From: Rhizobiaceae bacterium | GTDB taxonomy: Bacteria > Pseudomonadota > Alphaproteobacteria > Rhizobiales > Rhizobiaceae | DNA: 64,000 nt | NCBI GenBank assembly: GCA_017644105.1 | Contig: JAEPMD010000018.1 | Coordinates: 1 to 64,000 of the forward strand | Direction: 5' to 3' | In this document: one piece after another, positions 1 to 8,381 of the stretch | Numbering within the stretch: position 1 is the stretch's first letter | How the letters are laid out: each line of letters begins with the position of its first letter | Notes under the pieces: model-generated | Told to the model about the DNA's origin: nothing | The model's input: only the letters and a program-made list of their open reading frames with translations | Database searches by the model: none | Program-made: the position numbers and the translations under genes

Positions 1-94
1 TGTGTTCGGCACATAGTGCCACTGACAGGTCAAAATTTCACTTAAATCTCTTGTTCAAAATTTCCGAACCACTTCTGAGTTTCACACAAATAGT

Positions 95-1462
95 GTGTTG
101 CAAGGGGCTGCTATTGGACCATTGCTTGTCATTGCCACTGCTGCCACAAGTTATTACCTGCAGCATTCCGTTCAGATGATGATTTGGGCGATCCTGGCAT
201 CCCTCACCTACACTGTGCTGACAATCTTTGCACAAAAAGCTGCAAAACTTTCGCAATCTGACATCGACGAAAAGACCTGGACCAGACGGTTCAATTTTAG
301 TTACCTATTGATTGGATTTGCATGGGCCGGTTTTGTCATTATGCAACAAAATAACCTCGACGGTAACAGTAGTTATGTGTTTTACGCTGCGGTATTGTTG
401 ATCATGTCAGCGACAATTGCGACATCGACTTTTGCGCTAAAAGGTGCTGTCTACTACGTCCTAACACCCGTGCTTACGGCCATGGCGGCCTATGCCGCTA
501 TGTCAAAATCCTTCATTGATATAGGACATCTGTCTTTCCAAGTGGTTGCCGCTGCATTCTTCATTTTGCTGAGCCGTAAACTGTACCAATCAAATCTCTC
601 AATCCTTGAGCACCAAATTGAAAAAGACGCTTTGATTGCAGAGCTTGAAGTTGCCAATTCGCTATCAGATGAAGCGCGACGTCGTGCGGAAGAAGCAAAC
701 TTGGCAAAATCGCGTTTTCTCGCATCTATGTCGCATGAGTTGAGAACACCGCTCAATGCTATTCTAGGATTTTCTGAAATTATGAAAAACGGCGTGATGG
801 GTAAGATTGAAAACCCAACTTATGTCCAATATATGGAAGACATCCATGGATCAGGTCAGCACCTATTGAACTTGATCAATGAAATATTGGACCTGTCACG
901 CATTGAAGCGGGTCGTTATGAGCTTTCAGAAGAAGCTGTTTCACTTGAGGAAATCGTATCTGATTGTTTGGGGATGGTGACGCTAAAAGCTCGCAACAAA
1001 CAGATCACCCTGACAGAAATGTTCGAAGGCGATCTACCTGCAGTATGGGCGGATGAAAAAGCCATCCGCCAAGTGATCCTGAATTTATTGTCAAACGCCG
1101 TCAAATTCACTCCAAGTCAGGGAGAGATCAAAATTAAACTTGGTTGGACAGCACGTGGTGGCCAATACTTATCGGTCACAGATAACGGTACTGGTATTCC
1201 TGAAGAAGAGATTCCGGTTGTTCTATCCGCATTTGGCCAAGGTTCAATCGCCATTAAAAGTGCCGAACAAGGCACAGGGTTGGGCTTACCGATCGTTCAG
1301 GCAATTATGAAAAAGCACGAAGGCAATTTCATGCTGAAATCCAAACTACGCGTTGGCACTACGGCAACATGCGTATTCCCGGCAAAACGAATTATGCAGA
1401 GCATTTCACCGGTTGAGCAACATATGGGTGAGCAGTCCAGACAGCGTTTGGCTCAACGCTGA
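95..1462 (+). CDS. Membrane-bound sensor histidine kinase
   Basis: This is a two-component sensor kinase that autophosphorylates on histidine and passes phosphate to an unidentified response regulator. The N-terminal half has about six hydrophobic segments (roughly residues 4-175), followed by a short coiled linker. The HisKA motif SMSHELRTPLNAILGF carries the phospho-accepting His. The HATPase domain shows an N box (RQVILNLLSNAVKF), G1 (DNGTGIP) and G2 (GTGLGLPI). No receiver domain is present and no partner regulator lies nearby. The start is doubtful: GTG at 95 has no visible ribosome site, the frame is open back to a stop at 23-25, and no ATG, GTG or TTG lies between. The true N-terminus may use a rare codon or be lost to a frameshift. 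The signal sensed cannot be told. Confidence 0.85.
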   Translation: MLQGAAIGPLLVIATAATSYYLQHSVQMMIWAILASLTYTVLTIFAQKAAKLSQSDIDEKTWTRRFNFSYLLIGFAWAGFVIMQQNNLDGNSSYVFYAAVLLIMSATIATSTFALKGAVYYVLTPVLTAMAAYAAMSKSFIDIGHLSFQVVAAAFFILLSRKLYQSNLSILEHQIEKDALIAELEVANSLSDEARRRAEEANLAKSRFLASMSHELRTPLNAILGFSEIMKNGVMGKIENPTYVQYMEDIHGSGQHLLNLINEILDLSRIEAGRYELSEEAVSLEEIVSDCLGMVTLKARNKQITLTEMFEGDLPAVWADEKAIRQVILNLLSNAVKFTPSQGEIKIKLGWTARGGQYLSVTDNGTGIPEEEIPVVLSAFGQGSIAIKSAEQGTGLGLPIVQAIMKKHEGNFMLKSKLRVGTTATCVFPAKRIMQSISPVEQHMGEQSRQRLAQR

Positions 1463-1484
1463 TTTAGCCACTAGGTCGCGCAAT

Positions 1485-2513
1485 CTAGTCTTTATCACTC
1501 ACACCGGCTTGTTCAAATGTTGCCATGCCTGAGTGACATTGCGCGGCGGCTTTAACAATACCCGCAGCCAATGCGGCACCAGTACCCTCGCCTAATCGCA
1601 TACCCAGTGCCAATAAAGGTGTTTTACCCAAATTCTCGATCACTTTCATATGCGCAGGTTCGGCAGATACATGACCGATCATACAATGATCGAGCGCTTT
1701 TGGATTGGCGGCGTGAAGCACTGCCGCAGCGGCCGTTGCCACAAATCCATCAATGATTACCGGAATTCCTTCAACGCGCGCTGCTAGAATGGCACCAGCC
1801 ATTGCAGCTATCTCACGACCACCCAATCGGCGAAGTAATTCAAGTGGGTCATTCAAATGGTCTTTGTGTAAATCAACAGCCTGTTGAACGGCATCAATTT
1901 TACGCTGAAGCCCCTCGCCTTGCGCACCTGTGCCAGGGCCAACCCATTCTTCTGCTGTTCCACCGTAAAGTCCGTAGTAAATGGCAGATGCTATTGTTGT
2001 ATTCCCGATACCCATTTCACCGATGCATAACAGATCAGTACCACCAGCAATCGCTTCCATGCCGAAAGCCATTGTCGCAGCGCAAGCCTGTTCATCAAGC
2101 GCAGCTTCTTCTGTAATATCTGCCGTTGGTAATTCCAACGCTAAATCAAAAACCTTCAAACCCAAATCGTAAGCAACGCAGATCTGATTAATTGCTGCAC
2201 CACCTGCAGCAAAATTTTCAACCATTTGCGCTGTGACCGATGGTGGGAATGGTGATACGCCTTTATTGGTGACACCATGATTGCCTGCAAAAATTGCCAC
2301 AAGCGGACGGGTGACGGCAGGTTTTCGTCCTGTCCACGCTGCCAACCAAAAAGCGATTTCTTCCAAACGCCCAAGCGCACCAGGTGGTTTGGTCAACTGA
2401 CTGTCGCGTTCACGCGCCATATCAACAACCTGTGCATTTGGTCCAGGAAGGTTTTTTAACAATGTGCGAAAATCATCAAAAGGTAGTCCGCTGGCTGACA
2501 TATGAGGCTCCAA
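1485..2513 (-). CDS. cobT: Nicotinate-nucleotide--dimethylbenzimidazole phosphoribosyltransferase
   Basis: CobT transfers phosphoribose from nicotinate mononucleotide to 5,6-dimethylbenzimidazole, giving alpha-ribazole phosphate for the lower ligand of cobalamin. The 342-residue length is normal. Family features include the N-terminal segment with KPPGALGRLEEIAFWLAAW, the glycine-rich IFAGNHGVTNKGVSPFP, GEMGIGNTT in the middle, and the C-terminal MRLGEGTGAALA holding the general-base glutamate. It is divergent from cobS across 132 bases, and the two enzymes supply adjacent steps of nucleotide-loop assembly. No cobalamin riboswitch was recognised between them. Confidence 0.95.
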   Translation of the reverse strand: MEPHMSASGLPFDDFRTLLKNLPGPNAQVVDMARERDSQLTKPPGALGRLEEIAFWLAAWTGRKPAVTRPLVAIFAGNHGVTNKGVSPFPPSVTAQMVENFAAGGAAINQICVAYDLGLKVFDLALELPTADITEEAALDEQACAATMAFGMEAIAGGTDLLCIGEMGIGNTTIASAIYYGLYGGTAEEWVGPGTGAQGEGLQRKIDAVQQAVDLHKDHLNDPLELLRRLGGREIAAMAGAILAARVEGIPVIIDGFVATAAAAVLHAANPKALDHCMIGHVSAEPAHMKVIENLGKTPLLALGMRLGEGTGAALAAGIVKAAAQCHSGMATFEQAGVSDKD

Positions 2514-2645
2514 ACAATAATAGCAACTTAGCAGGAATCTCTTGAAACCTGACCGCCACAGCTAGTAAAGGTCTAGTTCAATGATGACAACCACCTCGCG
2601 CGACATTATCGTCGCTTTTAGAGATCAAAAGAGATTGATACGATC

Positions 2646-3425
2646 ATGAGCGCCAATATCCACATTGATAAGATCGCACAAGCTGTTGGATTTTTAAGCC
2701 GATTTCCTGTTCAGGAGGAATTTTTCTACGACGATGACGGTCAAATGGATAAAACCTCCGGCTACTTTGCAATCGCAGGTGCTCTTATTGCACTTCCGCT
2801 AGCGATTGGAGCAGCAATACTTGCAGCATTGGGCGTCAATTCAATATTGATTGCTATACTTTTGGTGGCCAGCTTAACATTTGTAACAGGTGGCCTGCAT
2901 GAAGACGGTTTATCTGATTGTGCGGATGGATTTTGGGGCTCCTCCAAGCGCGACAAGATTCTCGCGATTATGAAGGATTCTCGCCTTGGAACATATGGCA
3001 CGTTGGCATTGATATTTTCGATATTGATCAAAATTACTGCCATTTCCCTAATATTTGAAAATTTGAACGCATTTACAGCATTTGTGTCGATATTAATCGC
3101 ATGCGCAGCTTCACGCGGTATCATGGTCTGGCATTGGTCTGAATTGCCATCAGCGAAAAACGATGGCGTGGCGGTGAGTGTCGGCGAACCATCAGATCAA
3201 TCGTTAAAACTAATCATGATCAGTCTTGCGATCTTGGGTCTGTTAGCGTTTATTTTCGTTGGATTTCTCGCAGCTGCCTTGGCCGTTATCTTAGCTGCTT
3301 GCATATCCTTTTATTTCACTAAACTAACAGACAAAAAAATCGATGGTCATACGGGTGACACCATCGGTGCGACCCAGCAATTGTCTGAAATTGCAATATT
3401 AGTTGGTTTTGCGCTTATCCTCTGA
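2646..3425 (+). CDS. cobS: Adenosylcobinamide-GDP ribazoletransferase (cobalamin synthase)
   Basis: CobS joins adenosylcobinamide-GDP and alpha-ribazole (phosphate) at the inner membrane, the last assembly step of cobalamin. The 259-residue protein is strongly hydrophobic with several membrane segments. It carries the conserved acidic GGLHEDGLSDCADGFWG (about residues 83-99) expected to bind metal and substrate, KRDKILAIMKDSRLGTYG after it, and a C-terminal DGHTGDTIGATQQLSEI. Its partner cobT is transcribed divergently. ATG at 2646 was chosen because it begins the conserved N-terminal region; the ribosome site is weak (AGAGAT-like). Confidence 0.95.
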   Translation: MSANIHIDKIAQAVGFLSRFPVQEEFFYDDDGQMDKTSGYFAIAGALIALPLAIGAAILAALGVNSILIAILLVASLTFVTGGLHEDGLSDCADGFWGSSKRDKILAIMKDSRLGTYGTLALIFSILIKITAISLIFENLNAFTAFVSILIACAASRGIMVWHWSELPSAKNDGVAVSVGEPSDQSLKLIMISLAILGLLAFIFVGFLAAALAVILAACISFYFTKLTDKKIDGHTGDTIGATQQLSEIAILVGFALIL

Positions 3426-3460
3426 TTGCAATCAGGTTTTTGATATCTATATATTTGCTC

Positions 3461-3700
3461 ATGGCTAGTATCGAATCACCATGCAACTTGGTTTGCTCAA
3501 TTGACCTTAAGACCGGATATTGTTTTGGTTGCGGACGCACCGGACAAGAGATCACCGCATGGGTCAACTATACGCCTGCCAAGCGCCGAGAAATCATGGA
3601 TATTCTTCCAGAGCGAATGGAACTGATCGAACGCAAGCCCCGGCGAGAAACAAGACGTCAACGCATGGCACGCGAGCGCGAAGAAAATCAAAACGGCTAA
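3461..3700 (+). CDS. DUF1289 domain protein
   Basis: This small cysteine-bearing protein (79 residues) belongs to the DUF1289 family. The diagnostic region is ESPCNLVCSIDLKTGYCFGC followed by GRT, with four cysteines that could bind a metal, then a tryptophan and an arginine-rich basic tail (RRETRRQRMARERE). Function is unknown. ATG at 3461 was chosen because family members begin just before SPC; an upstream TTG at 3440 in the same frame would add seven residues. It follows cobS by 35 bases and its stop overlaps the end of the opposing TSUP gene by 4 bases. Confidence 0.85.
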   Translation: MASIESPCNLVCSIDLKTGYCFGCGRTGQEITAWVNYTPAKRREIMDILPERMELIERKPRRETRRQRMAREREENQNG

Positions 3701-4512
3701 AAAAAGCTGTAAAAGAAGCGCATCGCGACAATTAGCATGAAAATACCAAAAGCAATTTCGAGCTGACGTTTATCGGCTCTATGAGCTATTTTTGCACCAA
3801 TCGGCGCGAAGAATAAAGTCGCAGGTATGACCAACAACACTGCTGGCCAGTAAATATATCCGGTTGAAAAAGCAGGCAAATTGGGCGTACCCAAACCTGC
3901 CGCGATATAGCCGAAGAAGCCGGGAATGGCGATCAACACACCAACGCCAGCCGATGTTGCGACAGCTTGATGGATGGGTCGGCCAAAAAGGGTCATAAAG
4001 GTGTTGTTAAACACGCCCCCGCCAATGCCCATCAAAGCCGAAAACAGCCCAATAAAATAGCCGACTATAATGCGCCAAACCCCACCAGGCACTTCTTTAC
4101 CGATAATCCACCCCGGTCGATTAAGTAGCAGGCGAAGCGAAACAACAAGCGTGATAATCGCAAATATCAATCGCAATATGTCACCTGAAGCAATGGAAGC
4201 GATATAGGAGGCAGTAAATACGCCAAGCGGGATCGCAATGATCCATTTTTTCACAATATCAAAATCAACCGCATCATGTTTGATATGTGCTAAAAACGAA
4301 CGGATCGAAGTCGGTATGATTATCGCTAGGGATGACCCAACTGAAATATGCATCATAACAGCTTCATCAATGCCCAAAATACCAAATGAATAAAAAAACA
4401 CCGGCACCAGAACGGCACCGCCACCCACACCGAACAGTCCGGCTAAGAAACCTGCGCCAGATCCCGTTAGCAGCAGCAATATTGCAAAAAAGACTAGATC
4501 AACCGAAAGCAT
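3697..4512 (-). CDS. TSUP-family (TauE/SafE) membrane transporter
   Basis: This is a member of the sulfite exporter TauE/SafE family, inner-membrane permeases linked in other bacteria to movement of sulfur-containing anions or organic acids. The 271-residue protein has about eight hydrophobic segments. The internal repeat typical of the family is visible: GFLAGLFGVGGGAVLVPVFF near the N-terminus and GLFSALMGIGGGVFNNTFM in the second half. It stands alone, convergent with the DUF1289 gene. No neighbour points to a substrate, so the transported compound is left open. Confidence 0.88.
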   Translation of the reverse strand: MLSVDLVFFAILLLLTGSGAGFLAGLFGVGGGAVLVPVFFYSFGILGIDEAVMMHISVGSSLAIIIPTSIRSFLAHIKHDAVDFDIVKKWIIAIPLGVFTASYIASIASGDILRLIFAIITLVVSLRLLLNRPGWIIGKEVPGGVWRIIVGYFIGLFSALMGIGGGVFNNTFMTLFGRPIHQAVATSAGVGVLIAIPGFFGYIAAGLGTPNLPAFSTGYIYWPAVLLVIPATLFFAPIGAKIAHRADKRQLEIAFGIFMLIVAMRFFYSFF

Positions 4513-4622
4513 AAAGACATTTCACCAACCGACCCAATTGCCGGATAGGCACTGTCATAGTTCAGATTATCATACAGCGCTACCCTAGCTCACCTTAAAC
4601 AACATATGAACTCAAAACCGGC

Positions 4623-5510
4623 TTAAAGCGAACAATGTCGATAGCTGGTTTTGCGCTGACGCAGATCGAAATGGAAATGATCTTTATGATAGCGGTCGCT
4701 GCCGGGTCCAAGCACCGTGGTAAAATATTTGCAGCTTTCCGCGCGCACACTATGCAGAAGACTTTTTTCGCGGAAGGCAAATAATCCCGGTCGTCGCACA
4801 ACAATGGTCTTGCCGTTATTGAGATTAATCTTACCGATATCAATGGCGTTACCGCGGGCATGCTCAGACAATCGTGCACCTGCTTTGGAATTGATCGTGC
4901 GGCAAGAATAAGCTGACATCTGGTGGATGGATTTAATGCCTGATAGATAACGAACACGCGCAGCATTGGCCAATTCAGCCTTCACCCATTTGGCAAAGGC
5001 CAACGCCATCGGGCAATTCAATGTGGCATCTGGGATGATATCAATCCCACCTGATAGTGATTTAACCTTAACTGGTGCTGCAATTCCGCAAGCCCCCTTC
5101 CCGACAATTGGCGCTAGAGTTTCAAAACGAACGCCAAGACGTTTCAATTGACGTTGGCAAGCAGTTTCCGCCCGGTTGGGTCCGCCCAAAAATGAAGGCT
5201 TGGAAAACAGACCTGCAACTTGCGTCTGTTGTTTTTCAGGCGCAGGTTCAGGAACATCTGGACTCACATAAGTTTGTTCAAAAGGCGCAACATTTGGCGT
5301 TTGCGCACCATCAACAGGGCCAATCAGCGTGCCAGCAGGGGCTGGCTGGGATACAGAAGTCGGAGCATTCGGCGTGATCGATGAAACCACGTCCCCAGGC
5401 GGCAATAAAACGCGCTCGGGCGAACATGATGTCAAAACAACACAAAACAACGTGCTAAAGGCAATAACGCGCTTCAAATTTCGACGATGAGCTGCTTTCA
5501 AACCCTGCAT
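4623..5510 (-). CDS. Extensin-like family putative lipoprotein
   Basis: The protein (295 residues from ATG at 5510) has a basic N-terminus, a hydrophobic core and a lipobox-like VVLTSC, so it is probably an anchored envelope lipoprotein. A proline-rich linker follows (about residues 35-100). The C-terminal extensin-like domain shows LSEHARGNAIDIG and HKDHFHFDL, the His/Asp pattern of zinc D-Ala-D-Ala carboxypeptidase folds, plus paired cysteines. A peptidoglycan-related role is inferred; no activity is established for most members. The 5510 start was preferred to an upstream frame extension because it gives a normal signal sequence and has AGGAG 11 bases upstream. Confidence 0.85.
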   Translation of the reverse strand: MQGLKAAHRRNLKRVIAFSTLFCVVLTSCSPERVLLPPGDVVSSITPNAPTSVSQPAPAGTLIGPVDGAQTPNVAPFEQTYVSPDVPEPAPEKQQTQVAGLFSKPSFLGGPNRAETACQRQLKRLGVRFETLAPIVGKGACGIAAPVKVKSLSGGIDIIPDATLNCPMALAFAKWVKAELANAARVRYLSGIKSIHQMSAYSCRTINSKAGARLSEHARGNAIDIGKINLNNGKTIVVRRPGLFAFREKSLLHSVRAESCKYFTTVLGPGSDRYHKDHFHFDLRQRKTSYRHCSL

Positions 5511-5623
5511 AATGCGCAAAACTCCTGTTGCAAGGACCAATTCCAAATACTATGCCTGATTGAGGTAAAGGAATTATGAGTCTAAAATTAACCATGAATT
5601 TCTGAAGATGCGACGAGGTTTTG

Positions 5624-6010
5624 ATGTCTGATAGTGAAACGCCCACAGGTGAATTGACCCTACGAACTCTGGCCATGCCAGGTGATGCCAATGCAGCTGG
5701 CGACATTTTTGGTGGCTGGGTGATGGCGCAAATGGATTTGGCTTGCGGCATTAAGGCTGCCGAGCGCGCCCATGGACGCGTGGTTACCGCAGCTGTGAAG
5801 GAAATGGTGTTTAAAAAGCCCGTTAAAATTGGCGACACTTTGGGGATTTATATCGATATCGTCAAAGTCGGGCGCACGTCTATGACGTTGCAAGTGGATG
5901 CATGGGTGCAACGCTATCTTACTGAAATCACTGAAAAAGTTACTGATGCACGCATTGTGATGGTTGCTTTGGATGAAAATGGCAAACCCAAGCAGATCCC
6001 GGCGGACTAA
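5624..6010 (+). CDS. Acyl-CoA thioesterase (YciA-type hotdog fold)
   Basis: This hotdog-fold thioesterase hydrolyses acyl-CoA esters to free CoA and acid in the cytoplasm. The 128-residue length is typical of YciA-like enzymes. The motif GDANAAGDIFGGWVMAQMD carries the conserved catalytic-region Asp and helix, with AAVKEMVFKKPVKIGDTLGI following. ATG at 5624 has GACGAGG five bases upstream. It is divergent from the extensin-like gene and ends one base before the end of opposing dusA. The preferred acyl chain cannot be read from sequence. Confidence 0.9.
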   Translation: MSDSETPTGELTLRTLAMPGDANAAGDIFGGWVMAQMDLACGIKAAERAHGRVVTAAVKEMVFKKPVKIGDTLGIYIDIVKVGRTSMTLQVDAWVQRYLTEITEKVTDARIVMVALDENGKPKQIPAD

Positions 6011-6011
6011 A

Positions 6012-7034
6012 TCATTCCGCTGCAGTCATTTCAAATTCAATTGCATCAAATGCGGTTTGAATAACTTGAGGCGTCGCGTCTGATTTGAGCGCATCCGTCG
6101 ACAAAATCTGCCGAAAACGGCGCGAACCGCGCTGGCCATGAAACAAACCCACCATATGGCGGGTGACATGGATGAGCCTACCGCCTTTTGACATATGCTC
6201 TTCTGCATGAGCCATCATGGTATTGCAAACCTCTTGCCAATCAATGGCTTTCGGTGCTTTGCCGTAAATCTGATGGTCCACATCCAATAAGAGCCCAGCA
6301 TTGTGGTATGCTGCTCTGCCAAGCATCACACCATCTAAATGTTCCAAATGCGTTTTGGATTGCGCAAGATCGGTAATCCCGCCATTGATCCCGATAAATA
6401 AATCAGGATTTTGTGCTTTCAAGCGATAAACCCGCTCATAATTAAGCGGTGGAATATCGCGATTTTCCTTAGGTGAAAGGCCTTGCAGCCAGGCTTTACG
6501 AGCATGCACCCAAAGCGCATCGACACCAACCTGAACGAGCCCTGAAGTCATTTCATCAAGGGCAATTTCTTCATCCTGCTCATCCACGCCCAAACGGCAT
6601 TTGACGGTGACCGGAATATCAGTGACAGACTTCATCTTTTCAATGCACCGCGCCACCAATTCAGGCTCACGCATAAGGCAGGCGCCAAATGTCCCAGATT
6701 GCACGCGATCTGATGGGCATCCGACATTGAGGTTGATCTCATCATAGCCAAATTGCGCGCAGATTTCTGCAGCTTTCGCCACGCGATCGGGATCAGAACC
6801 ACCGATTTGCACAGCAATTGGATGTTCAACATCATCATAGCTGAGCAAACGTTCTGGATCGCCATGCAAAATCGCTTCTGCCACAACCATTTCGGTATAG
6901 AGCAAAGCTTCCTTGCTCAGCAATCTATGCAGAAAACGACAATGGCGATCCGTCCAATCCATCATCGGTGCAACGGCTAAGACAACATCTTTATCCTGAT
7001 ATGTTTTTGCAATACTCACCGACACGTGTTCCAA
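6012..7034 (-). CDS. dusA: tRNA-dihydrouridine(20/20a) synthase
   Basis: DusA reduces specific uridines in the tRNA D-loop to dihydrouridine using FMN and NADPH. The N-terminal TIM barrel begins with VAPMMDWTDRHCRFLHR. The DUS signature INLNVGCPSDRVQSGTFGAC contains the catalytic cysteine; VTVKCRLGVD and GINGGI are FMN/phosphate contacts. The DusA-specific C-terminus HMVGLFHGQRGSRRFRQ is present. Length (340) fits the family. The start is uncertain: TTG at 7034 is the most upstream in frame, with GTG codons at 7025 and 7019 as alternatives. Confidence 0.93.
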   Translation of the reverse strand: MEHVSVSIAKTYQDKDVVLAVAPMMDWTDRHCRFLHRLLSKEALLYTEMVVAEAILHGDPERLLSYDDVEHPIAVQIGGSDPDRVAKAAEICAQFGYDEINLNVGCPSDRVQSGTFGACLMREPELVARCIEKMKSVTDIPVTVKCRLGVDEQDEEIALDEMTSGLVQVGVDALWVHARKAWLQGLSPKENRDIPPLNYERVYRLKAQNPDLFIGINGGITDLAQSKTHLEHLDGVMLGRAAYHNAGLLLDVDHQIYGKAPKAIDWQEVCNTMMAHAEEHMSKGGRLIHVTRHMVGLFHGQRGSRRFRQILSTDALKSDATPQVIQTAFDAIEFEMTAAE

Positions 7035-7245
7035 ACCATTTTCTGCTTAAATTGAAATATAACAACCGCTGCTTATCCGGCGAAACTCAATCGCTTAAAA
7101 TAAAGCATATTATCGAACCGCAGCCTGATGCGTTGCAAAGCGCTTATAATGCCCCACCCTTAAAGAAGCAACTTCAATAAGCAAGGCCCCCTCAATTGGC
7201 TTTCCCCTTCTAAACTGGTAATCTAGCGAGGGAGTGAGGAAATCC

Positions 7246-8094
7246 ATGTGGGAGCGCGCAGATTATATTAAAAACCATTGGCTTGGCCTACATTCCATAC
7301 CGCGTGTGGTGTGGATCAACCTCTTTGCGTTCAGCCTCGCCATCTCTGTTCTTTTGGATCTCGCACCAGAACAATTAAATGGTTTTCATCTTACCGTCGG
7401 ACTTTTGATGTTAAGCGCTGTCCTGATCTGGCAGGTGATTGGCGCCGTTCGCACATTACAAAATGCGCTTCATGACAAAGTGGATATAACATTGGTCGCC
7501 ATGCTATCGATTGCGATAGTCTTGGTGTCCGCTTCCTCAATCTGGCGAAGTTATACGGTCATCTATCCACCTCAAGAAGAGGCTGCAAGCATTGAAACAG
7601 CACGCATACAGCCCTTACCCATATCGGATGATGGCAGCATCGTCTTTTTGTCAGGCGACATCAATTACCCAATTTACAGATCTTTTTTACATACACTGGC
7701 AGAAAACAAGGGTATTGAAACTGTCATACTATCGAGCCCCGGCGGTATCATCTTCGCAGCGCGCGCGATCGCGAACAAAATCACCGAACTAAGTTTAAAC
7801 ACAAAGGTTGAAGAAAACTGTTTCTCGGCTTGTACCTTGATCTTTATATCTGGTGACACACGCCTATTATCGAAGAATGGTCAATTGGGCTTTCATCTTT
7901 ACGCGACAGAATCCATGTTAACCGCATCTGTCCTTGATATTGAAGAACAGGTCGAGAAAGACAAAGACTATCTGCGGTCATTTGGCGTAGCTGAAGATTT
8001 CATCCAAGAAGCCTATCGCACACCGCCTACTGAGATCTGGGTGCCGAGCCGCGAACGGCTTGAAAAAGCTGGGGTCCTCGCTTCAAATCGATAG
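7246..8094 (+). CDS. Membrane-anchored ClpP-like (COG3904-type) predicted serine hydrolase
   Basis: This 282-residue protein has three N-terminal hydrophobic segments (about residues 18-37, 46-63, 79-97) and then a soluble ClpP/crotonase-like domain. The domain shows ILSSPGGIIFAARAIANKI (oxyanion region), NCFSACTLIFISG with a likely nucleophile Ser194, and GQLGFH with a candidate His217. These match periplasmic ClpP-like proteins of COG3904, whose substrates are unknown. ATG at 7246 has GAGGA five bases upstream; the longer GTG at 7234 would begin inside that site. The flanking genes give no functional clue. Protease activity is an inference from motif layout. Confidence 0.75.
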   Translation: MWERADYIKNHWLGLHSIPRVVWINLFAFSLAISVLLDLAPEQLNGFHLTVGLLMLSAVLIWQVIGAVRTLQNALHDKVDITLVAMLSIAIVLVSASSIWRSYTVIYPPQEEAASIETARIQPLPISDDGSIVFLSGDINYPIYRSFLHTLAENKGIETVILSSPGGIIFAARAIANKITELSLNTKVEENCFSACTLIFISGDTRLLSKNGQLGFHLYATESMLTASVLDIEEQVEKDKDYLRSFGVAEDFIQEAYRTPPTEIWVPSRERLEKAGVLASNR

Positions 8095-8381
8095 ATCTTC
8101 TGCCCAAGCACTGGAAATTACTGCCGTAGATTCAACATTGCTGCCAATAAATTGACCAAACAGTAAAAAATAATTTGTGATTTTTAAAGTTTGATCTATG
8201 GTCGAAATCAAACAAAAAAAAGAGGGAAAACACGAGAGATAGCTGAGCAAAAATGCTGGTCTAATGCAACTGGCCCATGGCGCGCAAAATCTGGCACCAT
8301 AGAAGTATGAAATCAGGCACTGTTCGCTCAAAACCTTCATAACTAAGGTGGCTATCAATCAATTATTTAAGGAGGTCCATC

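Noticed and set aside
2514-2645. Possible cobalamin riboswitch between cobT and cobS
   Set aside because: The gap is only 132 bases and no B12-box-like sequence or supporting stems were seen.
8083-8358. Minus-strand open frame of 91 codons after the ClpP-like gene
   Set aside because: Composition looks random and hydrophobic without a family match, it overlaps the end of a real gene, and it has no ribosome site.
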